This document shows positions 58,135-64,000 of a stretch of DNA of 64,000 nucleotides, one piece after another. The notes under the pieces were generated by a model. It was not told the origin of the DNA. It saw nothing but the letters and a program-made list of their open reading frames with translations, and searched no databases. Both the position numbers and the translations under genes were made by a program. The DNA comes from Amycolatopsis pretoriensis (GTDB lineage: Bacteria; Actinomycetota; Actinomycetes; Mycobacteriales; Pseudonocardiaceae), in contig NZ_FNUJ01000002.1 of the NCBI RefSeq assembly GCF_900107925.1, positions 248,001-312,000 on the forward strand, written 5' to 3'. The first letter of the stretch is position 1. Every line of letters begins with the position of its first letter.

Positions 58135-58949
58135 CCGACGACGTCGATCTCGAACGCCTCCGCGGCGCTGTACTCGAGGTCGGCCCACACCGCGCCCGGC
58201 AGGGCGAAGCGGCGGTGGGACGTCAGCCGGTCGTCGTAGTTCGGGTCGGTCTTCGGGTTGTGGCCCACTCCCGTCTTGTCGGAGCCCCACGCGAAGATGT
58301 TGCCGACCCACATCGGCTTCGACACGCCGTCCCGGTTGATCCGGGGGCGGACGACGATGGCGGCGCCGGCGCTGCCGGACAGGTTGAGCCGCACGGTGTT
58401 CTGCCCGGCGTTGGGCGGGGTGACGGTGATGCGTTCCATGAGCTCCACTTCCGGTTCGGTGGTCAGCGACGCCGGCGAGTCCACGCCGGGCCAGTAGTCC
58501 GCGACGACGGAGACGTCGATGCCGGGCGCGACGTCGAGCAGGTACTGCGCGGCGATCGCGCCGGCGGGGATTTCGGCTTTGCCGGTGGCGGTGGCGATCC
58601 AGTACAGCGGCGGCTCGACGCCCTGGTTCGCGAACGCCGCCTTGACCTTCGGCCAGGTCGACCGGTTGCAGTAGATGACCGGGTGCGCGAACCCGGACTT
58701 GCGCCGCATCCGGGCCCAGCCCGGCGCCTCGGCGGGCGTGGCGTCGCCCGGCTCGACGTCGAGGACGTGCCCGTCGTTGGTCGACGCCTTCTTGACGATC
58801 CGCACCTTCAGCGCGTCCGGGAACATGTCCCAGTCCGCGGCGCTCCACGGCGCGAGCTTGATCCGGTCGATGTACCCGGCCACGAGCGCGGGCCGCCGGT
58901 CCTTCTTCAAGATGTTTCGCGCGGTGACCGCGTCGTACATTATACGCAT
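58131..58949 (-). CDS. Lysozyme (GH25)-like domain protein, phage/actinomycete type
   Basis: A 272-residue protein without signal peptide. The first 180 residues resemble the glycoside-hydrolase-like TIM barrels of actinomycetes and their phages (MYDAVTARNIL, LVAGYIDR, NDGHVLDVEPGDATP, VIYCNRSTWPKVKAAF, ADYWPGVD), with acidic residues at barrel ends. A small beta-sandwich domain follows (RITVTPPNAGQNTVRLNLSG). ATG 58949 has GAGG 7 bases upstream and is preferred to a start 50 codons earlier that would run through the terminator hairpin. Enzymatic activity is uncertain. Confidence 0.7.
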   Translation of the reverse strand: MRIMYDAVTARNILKKDRRPALVAGYIDRIKLAPWSAADWDMFPDALKVRIVKKASTNDGHVLDVEPGDATPAEAPGWARMRRKSGFAHPVIYCNRSTWPKVKAAFANQGVEPPLYWIATATGKAEIPAGAIAAQYLLDVAPGIDVSVVADYWPGVDSPASLTTEPEVELMERITVTPPNAGQNTVRLNLSGSAGAAIVVRPRINRDGVSKPMWVGNIFAWGSDKTGVGHNPKTDPNYDDRLTSHRRFALPGAVWADLEYSAAEAFEIDVVG

Positions 58950-59035
58950 CGGATCGCCTCGGAATCGTGGATCGGCGAATATCGGCGTATTCAGGATGAC
59001 GGAAAACGGAAAACGGCGCCAGGGCGAATGGGGCG

Positions 59036-59068
59036 CCTTTTCGGGCAGGATCTGCTTGCCCGAAAAGG
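59036..59068. terminator. Terminator hairpin between exporter permease and lysozyme-like gene
   Basis: Perfect 12-base arms CCTTTTCGGGCA (59036-59047) and TGCCCGAAAAGG (59057-59068) with a 9-base loop, flanked by TTTTT on the right strand. It lies 54 bases past the stop of the leftward permease gene and probably ends that operon. Confidence 0.75.
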
Positions 59069-59121
59069 CTTTTTGGCCGGGCGGCCGATCCGGAAACAAC
59101 CGGACCGGCCATCCTGTCCGC

Positions 59122-61353
59122 TCATTCCTCCCGCAGATTCTCCAGGCTCGTCGTGCGCCACAACGCGGGCAGTGTCAGCGCGGTTACGAGCAGTACCGCC
59201 GCAATAGCCGTCGCCGTCAGAATCGCGATGGCCGGCCCGTCGACGACCATCGGCCGGTGCACCACGAGGGCCAAAACCAGCCAGTCGAGGGCGAGCCCGA
59301 CCGGCACGGCGACGGCCACCGCGACCGCCACCGGGATCGCCAGCTGCCACACCAGCGACCGCGCCAGCACCCCGCGTCCGACACCGTTCGCCATCAGCGC
59401 GGCGAGGCTGCGGCGCCGTTCGCGCAGCTGTTCCCACGCGGCGACGAGCAGGCTGCCCGCGACGAACAGCAGCACCAGCACCGAGCCGACCGACAACGCG
59501 CGGGTGATGAGCGCGTACGTGCCGTCGTGCTCGGTGCCGAGCGAGTACACGGTTCCGTTCCAGCCCACCGTGTTGCGGACGCGCTCGACCAGGTCCGGGT
59601 CGGCGGTGGGGACGTCCGCGTCCACGGCCAGCCCGACACCGGTCGCGGTCGCCAGGGCGGCCGGGGTGACGAGCAGCGCCGCCGTCTCGCCGTCGGCCCC
59701 GGCGGTGCGGTGGAGCGCCGGGACCGTCCACTGTGGAACTTTCCGCGGATCCGCGCCGGCCCGGAAGAACCACACGCGCTCGCCGGCCGCGGGTTGGTAG
59801 TGCCCGGCCCCGGTGGCGTAGACGTCGCCGTCGCGGCAGTCTGCGAGCCCGGCCCGGGTACGCAGGTCCGCGCACGTCCCGACGGCGATCGAGGCCCGCT
59901 CCCCCGCGGCGTTTTCGATCAGGCCGCGAGCGCGCAACGGCGCGTCGCGCTGCCCCGGCAGCGCGCGGAAGGCGGCGGTGAACGCCTGGGCGTCGGCGTA
60001 GCTGGTGGCGGAGTAGTTCGCGAGCACCTTGACCTCTTGCGGCGCGGGCCGGTCGCTCTCGGTGCGTGCGTAGACCCCTTGCAGCGCAATGGATCCGGCC
60101 AGCACGACGGCGACGCCGCTGACCAGGCGAGCGGCGGTCGCGCTGTCCAGCTGGAGCCGGCGGACGGCCAGCAGCCAGGCCGGCGACCCGCCGCGCAGCA
60201 GGCCGGCGACCCGCTCGACGATCCACGGCAGCACGAGCGGCACGGCGGAGAGGATGAGGACGATGCCCGCGATGACGCCGGGGCTTTCGGCGCCGTCGGC
60301 ATCCGTGAACAGCAGCGCCCAGCCGGCGGCCGCGGGCAGGAGGCGCCACCAGAGCCGGCGCCGGACCCGCGTCCCGCGCCGGACGACGCCGAGTGGCTCG
60401 ATGACGACCATCCGCAGCGCGAACACCGCCGCCGCGCAGGCGAGCACCGGCAGCACCAGCAGGGCCGGGACGCCGAGCCGCCAGTCGGGGACGACGTCGG
60501 TGCCGAAGAGACCGCCGCGGAAGGCGGTCACGGTGATCCGCGGGACGAGCACGCGAACGAGCTGGAACAGCGCCAGCCCGGCGAGCAGGCCGGCGAACGA
60601 GCCGAGCAGGGCCTCGCCGGCCGCGATCCGGTGCACCTGCCCGCGGTCGGCGCCGATCAGGCGCAGCGCGGCGAGCCGCCGGTCCCGGGCCGCCGCGGCG
60701 AGCCGGGTGCTGGTGACGACGAAGACGAACACCGGGACGAGGCAGGTGGTCGCGCCGACCACGACGAGCAGCAGTTCGAGCGAGGTGAGGGCACGCCGGT
60801 GCGGCTCCGCGCCGAACCGGCTCACCGGCTCGGCGTCGGGCAGCTGGGCGACGGTGGCCGAGCCGACGTAGAAGTAGAGCTCGTGCGGGCCGGTCAGCCC
60901 GGCGTCGCCGATGGTGCCGACGACGTGCTGGGGGAACCGCGGGCGCAGCAGTTCGCCTTCCGGCGACCGCAGGAGGTCCACCAGCGCCGGGGACAGGACG
61001 GCTTCCCCGGGACCGGGCAGCCGGTCGACGCCGGGCGCGGCGGGCTGGTGCGGTCCGGTGGGCTGCACCAGGTAGCCGCTCAGGCCGCGGCCGCGGTATT
61101 CGTCGGCGCGGCCGAGGGTGTAGACGGGGTCGACGCCGGGAGAGGTGGCGGCGAGGTCGAGCGCGCGGCCGGCGGCCCGGTCGTCCCGGGCGGCGATGAG
61201 GTGGGGGACGGAGGTGGCGGTGAGCAGGACGACCACGCCGAAGCCGACCCCGGCGGCGGTGAGGACGAGGCGCACGAGGGCGGTGCGCGCACCACCGCCG
61301 CCGAGGGCGAGGCGCATGCCGAGGAGGAGATCGGCGGTCCAGCGGCGGATCAC
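59122..61353 (-). CDS. FtsX-like ABC transporter permease (MacB type)
   Basis: A 743-residue membrane protein with two FtsX/MacB modules. Helix 1 is LVLTAAGVGFGVVVLLTATSV, then a long extracytoplasmic domain, three helices (LLLVVVGATTCLVPVFVFVV and following), a second extracytoplasmic domain, and three C-terminal helices. RRLAALRLIGADRGQVHRI and RRRSLAALMANGVGRGVLAR are the coupling-loop motifs of each half. It works with the PadR-linked ATPase as an efflux or lipid-release system. GTG 61353 is chosen since upstream codons are arginine-rich noise. Confidence 0.87.
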   Translation of the reverse strand: MIRRWTADLLLGMRLALGGGGARTALVRLVLTAAGVGFGVVVLLTATSVPHLIAARDDRAAGRALDLAATSPGVDPVYTLGRADEYRGRGLSGYLVQPTGPHQPAAPGVDRLPGPGEAVLSPALVDLLRSPEGELLRPRFPQHVVGTIGDAGLTGPHELYFYVGSATVAQLPDAEPVSRFGAEPHRRALTSLELLLVVVGATTCLVPVFVFVVTSTRLAAAARDRRLAALRLIGADRGQVHRIAAGEALLGSFAGLLAGLALFQLVRVLVPRITVTAFRGGLFGTDVVPDWRLGVPALLVLPVLACAAAVFALRMVVIEPLGVVRRGTRVRRRLWWRLLPAAAGWALLFTDADGAESPGVIAGIVLILSAVPLVLPWIVERVAGLLRGGSPAWLLAVRRLQLDSATAARLVSGVAVVLAGSIALQGVYARTESDRPAPQEVKVLANYSATSYADAQAFTAAFRALPGQRDAPLRARGLIENAAGERASIAVGTCADLRTRAGLADCRDGDVYATGAGHYQPAAGERVWFFRAGADPRKVPQWTVPALHRTAGADGETAALLVTPAALATATGVGLAVDADVPTADPDLVERVRNTVGWNGTVYSLGTEHDGTYALITRALSVGSVLVLLFVAGSLLVAAWEQLRERRRSLAALMANGVGRGVLARSLVWQLAIPVAVAVAVAVPVGLALDWLVLALVVHRPMVVDGPAIAILTATAIAAVLLVTALTLPALWRTTSLENLREE

Positions 61354-61646
61354 CGGGCCACCGCCAAGGGGCTGCCGCCGCACGCGGCCGCGCGGCGTTC
61401 GGGCGAGGCCACGGCGACCGCCGGACCTGGTACCCGGGCCTGGTCGCCACACGAGGCGATCTTGCGAGCCGCAAGGCGCGAGTTCATCCGGCCGGCACGA
61501 GCAGCGGTCTCGCGATCGGAGCGCGGGGCGGACCCGGGCACGCGACGGGCCACGACGGTTGCCGGGCCTCGCCGCGGAGACCGACCGCCGCCGGACTTTC
61601 GCGACGCCAGCCCCGCGCCCCGCCCGGCGCTCAGCGATCCCGTCAC
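61350..61646 (-). CDS. Uncertain 98-codon frame bridging the ABC ATPase and permease genes
   Basis: The 289-base gap between the ATPase stop and the permease start is spanned exactly by one frame. Its GTG overlaps the ATPase TGA, and its TGA overlaps the permease GTG, both as GTGA. The product is basic and low in complexity with no known domain, and third-position G+C is below the neighbours. It may be a coupling frame, a decayed gene or chance. Confidence 0.3.
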   Translation of the reverse strand: MTGSLSAGRGAGLASRKSGGGRSPRRGPATVVARRVPGSAPRSDRETAARAGRMNSRLAARKIASCGDQARVPGPAVAVASPERRAAACGGSPLAVAR

Positions 61647-62323
61647 CGGATCACCTCCAGCTCGCGGGTCCGCCCGTCGCGGACCACGACCTCGCGATCC
61701 GAGTACGCCGCCACACGGGGTTCGTGCGTCACCAGGACCACTGCCGTCCCGCGCTCTCGGGCCACCGTTGTCAGCAGCTGCATCACCTGCTCGCCGTTCA
61801 GCGAATCGAGCGCGCCCGTCGGCTCGTCGGCGAACACCACCCGGGGGCTCGTCACCAGCGCCCGGGCCACCGCGACCCGCTGGCCCTGCCCGCCCGACAC
61901 CTCGCCCGGGCGGCGCCCGGCGATGTCGGCCAGCCCCAGCTCCGCCAGCATCTCCCGCGCCCGCTTGGCGGACGCCCGGCCGCGCTCGCCGTTCAAGCGC
62001 AGGGGCAGTGCCACGTTCTCCAGGCACGTCAGCTCCGGAACGAGCTGGCCGAACTGGAACACGAAGCCGAAGTCGGTGCGGCGCAACGCCGATCGCGCGC
62101 GGTCCGTCAGCACCGCGAGGTCCTCGCCCTGGTAGCGGACCGTGCCGTCGTCCGGCCGGACGATTCCGGCCAGGCAGTGCAGCAGCGTCGACTTGCCCGC
62201 CCCCGACGGGCCCATCAGCGCCACGACCTCGCCCGCGCACACCCGCAGGCTCGCCGCCGTCAACGCGTCCGTGGGCCCGTACGCCTTCCGGACGCCGGCC
62301 GCCTCCAGCAGCACGGTGCTCAC
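61643..62323 (-). CDS. ABC transporter ATP-binding protein (LolD/MacB type)
   Basis: A 226-residue ATPase: Walker A GPSGAGKST (about 39-47), Q-loop FVFQFGQLVPELT, signature VSGGQGQRVAVARAL, Walker B VVFADEPTGALD and H-loop THEP. The FGQLVPELTCLENVALPL segment marks the LolD/MacB-like exporter subfamily that pairs with FtsX-type permeases. GTG 62323 overlaps the PadR stop by 4 bases, so repressor and transporter are co-transcribed. Confidence 0.9.
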   Translation of the reverse strand: MSTVLLEAAGVRKAYGPTDALTAASLRVCAGEVVALMGPSGAGKSTLLHCLAGIVRPDDGTVRYQGEDLAVLTDRARSALRRTDFGFVFQFGQLVPELTCLENVALPLRLNGERGRASAKRAREMLAELGLADIAGRRPGEVSGGQGQRVAVARALVTSPRVVFADEPTGALDSLNGEQVMQLLTTVARERGTAVVLVTHEPRVAAYSDREVVVRDGRTRELEVIR

Positions 62324-62841
62324 GCGATCTCCTCCGCCAGCCGGTCGAGCCGGGCCGTGGTCAGCTCCAGCCAGCGGAGGTCGGCCTCCAGGTGGAACAG
62401 CGCGTGGTCGCAGACCAGCTGGTCGACGAGGTCGCCGCCGGTCTTGCGACGGGTCAGCTCGCGCATCGCGTCGAGGTGGGCCGTGCGCTGGACGTCGAGG
62501 ACGTCGGCGGCCGGCCGCCCGGACAGCAGCGCGAGCACCACCTTCGTGTAGAGCGTGTTCTGCAGGTACGCCTCGGGTTTCTCCGGGGTCGCCAGCCACG
62601 TGCCGACGTCGGCGACCCCGGCCTCGGTGATCGCGTACCGCTTCCGCTCCGGCCCGCCGCCCGCCTCGGTGCCGTCGGCCTCCACGAGCCCCTGCTTCAG
62701 CAGCCGGGCCAGGGTCGAATAGACCTGGCCGTAGTGGACGCGCCGGTCGTGGCCGAACCGGTCGTCGTAGGCGCGCTTCAGGTCGTAGCCGTGGCGCGGC
62801 CCGTTCTCCAGCAACCCGAGCAGGGTGTGTCCGATCGACAT
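62320..62841 (-). CDS. PadR family transcriptional regulator
   Basis: A 173-residue regulator: the N-terminal PadR winged helix (LGLLENGPRHGYDLKRAYDDRF, HYGQVYSTLARLLKQGLVEAD, RKRYAITEAG) and a C-terminal helical Vir_act_alpha_C-type dimerisation domain. It heads an operon with an ABC exporter, a common arrangement for drug-sensing PadR proteins. A -10-like TACAGT ends 7 bases before the ATG, so the mRNA may be leaderless. Confidence 0.88.
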   Translation of the reverse strand: MSIGHTLLGLLENGPRHGYDLKRAYDDRFGHDRRVHYGQVYSTLARLLKQGLVEADGTEAGGGPERKRYAITEAGVADVGTWLATPEKPEAYLQNTLYTKVVLALLSGRPAADVLDVQRTAHLDAMRELTRRKTGGDLVDQLVCDHALFHLEADLRWLELTTARLDRLAEEIA

Positions 62842-62847
62842 GTACCG

Positions 62848-62867
62848 AACTGTACACGAGGTGTATA
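62848..62867 (-). promoter_or_regulatory. PadR operator and -10 region
   Basis: TGTACAC-N3-GTGTATA (62851-62867, one mismatch) overlaps the -10-like TACAGT (62853-62848) of the PadR operon. TGTACA-type half-sites are typical of PadR-family operators, so autorepression is likely. Confidence 0.6.
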
Positions 62868-62884
62868 GCCGGAGTGCATAGTGC

Positions 62885-63724
62885 TCACCCGATCAGGGTG
62901 CGCAGCGGCGTCACGGGCCGTCCGAGCAGGTCTTCGAGGTCCGGAGAAGTGACAGCGAACTCGCCCCGGCGGGCGGCGCGGAACATGCCGAGCAGCAGCG
63001 TGGCCCGGTCCGCCGGGACGCCGTGCGCGACCAGGCCGGCCACCCACTCCTCGTCCTCGGCGACCACCCGGCGGATCGTGCGCCCGGTGACCTCGCCCAG
63101 CAGGTCCGCGACGTCGGCGAGGTCGTGCGCGACCGGCGCGGTCAACGGCGGCGTCGGGCCGTCGAACCGGCCCTCGTCCGCCAGGATGACCGCCGCGACC
63201 TCCGCGAGATCGGCGTGCGCGGTCCACGACACGGGCCCGTCCGCGGGCGCGACCAGCTCCCCGGTTTCCCGCGCCCGGCCGATCAGCAGCGGAACGGTGC
63301 TCGCGTAGAAACCGTTGCGCAGCGCGGTGTACACCCCCGCGGCCAGGTGCCGCTCGGTCGCCGCGTGGTCGGGCATCGGCGCGAACAGCGAGTCTTCGGC
63401 CGCCGCTTGGTGACTCGTGTAGAGGACGCGCTTGGCACCCGCGTCCCGCGCGGCGTCGATCGCCGCGGCATGACGGCGAACGGCCGTCTCCCCCGTTTCG
63501 TCCGTCGAGACGACGAGGACCTGCGAAGCGCCTTCGAACGCGTGAGCCAGCGACTCCGGATCGGCGAAGTCGCCGCGCCGGACCCGCACGCCGCGTTCGG
63601 CGAGGCCGGCGGCCCGGCCGGGCTCTCGCACGCTGACGCCGACTTGGTCGGCCGGCACGCGCCGAAGCAGTTCCTCGACGACCTGCGAGCCCAGCTTGCC
63701 GGTTCCCCCGGTGATCACGATCAT
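62885..63724 (-). CDS. NAD(P)-binding NmrA/QOR2-like atypical SDR
   Basis: A 279-residue atypical SDR: MIVITGGTGKLGSQVVEELL holds the GGTGKLG nucleotide motif, and the family segments are RRGDFADPESLAHAFEGASQVLVVST and GFYASTVPLLIG. Similar to quinone oxidoreductase 2 and NmrA-like redox sensors. GAGGAG 6 bases before ATG 63724 fixes the start. It diverges from a TetR gene across a palindromic operator. Confidence 0.87.
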   Translation of the reverse strand: MIVITGGTGKLGSQVVEELLRRVPADQVGVSVREPGRAAGLAERGVRVRRGDFADPESLAHAFEGASQVLVVSTDETGETAVRRHAAAIDAARDAGAKRVLYTSHQAAAEDSLFAPMPDHAATERHLAAGVYTALRNGFYASTVPLLIGRARETGELVAPADGPVSWTAHADLAEVAAVILADEGRFDGPTPPLTAPVAHDLADVADLLGEVTGRTIRRVVAEDEEWVAGLVAHGVPADRATLLLGMFRAARRGEFAVTSPDLEDLLGRPVTPLRTLIG

Positions 63725-63753
63725 GGTCAGCTCCTCGAGTTGGTTACCGATGA

Positions 63754-63770
63754 TACTAACCACGTTAGTA
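63754..63770. promoter_or_regulatory. TetR operator in the NmrA/TetR divergent promoter
   Basis: TACTAAC-N3-GTTAGTA is a perfect 7+7 inverted repeat 30 bases upstream of the NmrA-like gene and 34 bases before the TetR gene. Its size and position suit repression of both genes by the TetR protein. Confidence 0.7.
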
Positions 63771-63804
63771 CCACTGATAGCAAGTGTGAGTTACCATCGA
63801 AACC

Positions 63805-64000
63805 ATGACGAAAGACCGGAGTGAGACGCGGATCCACCTCCTCGAGACCGCCGCGCGGCTCCTGCACGACAAAGGCGCGGCCGCGCTCACCATCCGCGCG
63901 GTCGCCCAGGCCGCCGGCCTGCAGGCCCCCGCGCTCTACCGGTTCTTCGAGGACAAGGACGCGCTGCTCGACGCCGTCGCCGAGCACGTCTTCGCCGCCT
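63805..64000 (+). CDS. TetR family transcriptional regulator (3' end outside window)
   Basis: The first 65 codons of a TetR regulator: helix-turn-helix ALTIRAVAQAAGLQAPALYRFFEDKDALLDAVAEH. The window ends inside the gene. It diverges from the NmrA-like oxidoreductase gene and probably controls it through the palindrome at 63754-63770. Confidence 0.88.
   Translation, partial: MTKDRSETRIHLLETAARLLHDKGAAALTIRAVAQAAGLQAPALYRFFEDKDALLDAVAEHVFAA

Noticed and set aside
58675..62868. A 1397-codon rightward open frame
   Set aside because: It runs antisense through four well-supported leftward genes; its product is Arg/Pro/Gly-rich with no domain and is a shadow of high G+C.
1..64000. CRISPR arrays, insertion sequences or phage modules
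   Set aside because: No regularly spaced repeats, transposase, integrase or phage structural genes were found anywhere in the window.

Overview
The window is chromosomal DNA of a high-G+C actinomycete, most probably an Amycolatopsis or close Pseudonocardiales relative. The signs are very high G+C with almost all codons ending in G or C, frequent GTG starts, 4-nt ATGA/GTGA gene overlaps, actinobacterial families (SCO6745-type, DUF4287, DUF6010, DUF5937) and a 368-residue N-acylamino acid racemase whose length and active-site positions match, from memory, the classical Amycolatopsis NSAR/OSBS enzyme. Coordinates and motifs were read by eye and no database search was run.

Region 1 (1-19.8 kb) is a mixed accessory stretch. 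It holds a MerR/quinone-oxidoreductase pair, an orphan NMT1/TauA-type binding lipoprotein, a benzoylformate decarboxylase, a CYP199-like P450 with its own PDR-type reductase and a divergent IclR regulator (aromatic-acid catabolism), a DasR-box-linked AA10 chitin monooxygenase, a LexA-like repressor, a CYP105-like P450, an MFS/SDR pair and a TetR/methyltransferase pair with a double operator. Between 5.5 and 11 kb there are four gene relics: a decayed sugar-binding protein, a low-G+C gene broken by one TGA, and Lrp and LysE fragments joined by an apparent deletion. A MerR-HEAT/HEAT operon carries a textbook 19-bp-spacer MerR promoter.

Region 2 (19.9-23.4 kb) has two tRNA-Val genes, a drug-efflux MFS and a MarR/oxidoreductase pair.

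Region 3 (23.35-39.96 kb) looks like a coherent D-amino-acid peptide scavenging island in three leftward transcription units: (a) class C hydrolase, class A beta-lactamase homologue, Opp/Dpp importer with a fused permease-ATPase, and an S9 peptidase fused to a class C beta-lactamase domain; (b) GNAT N-acyltransferase and NSAR; (c) N-acyl-D-amino-acid deacylase and M20 desuccinylase-like peptidase. The inferred chemistry is peptide uptake, cytoplasmic cleavage, N-succinylation of the D-amino acid, racemisation and desuccinylation to the L-amino acid. An 18-bp inverted repeat, TTCRTC-N6-GACGAR, occurs before all three units and is placed about -43 before two of them.

Region 4 (40-45.5 kb) holds a DUF6010/zinc-ribbon pair, a secreted phosphodiesterase-jacalin fusion, an MFS/ArsR pair and a secreted protein of unknown function.

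Region 5 (45.6-56.96 kb) is one ten-gene leftward operon headed by a LacI repressor with twin operators. It encodes a sugar ABC importer, two ADP-ribosylglycohydrolase-family enzymes, a ribokinase-like kinase, a putative glycosidase fused to a SUMF1-type domain, a CaiB CoA-transferase and a CitE-type CoA-ester lyase. This looks like uptake and breakdown of an unknown ribosyl glycoside and is the strongest candidate here for an undescribed pathway.

Region 6 (57.3-64 kb) holds an alpha/beta hydrolase, a lysozyme-like domain protein, a PadR-controlled ABC exporter and an NmrA/TetR pair running off the end.
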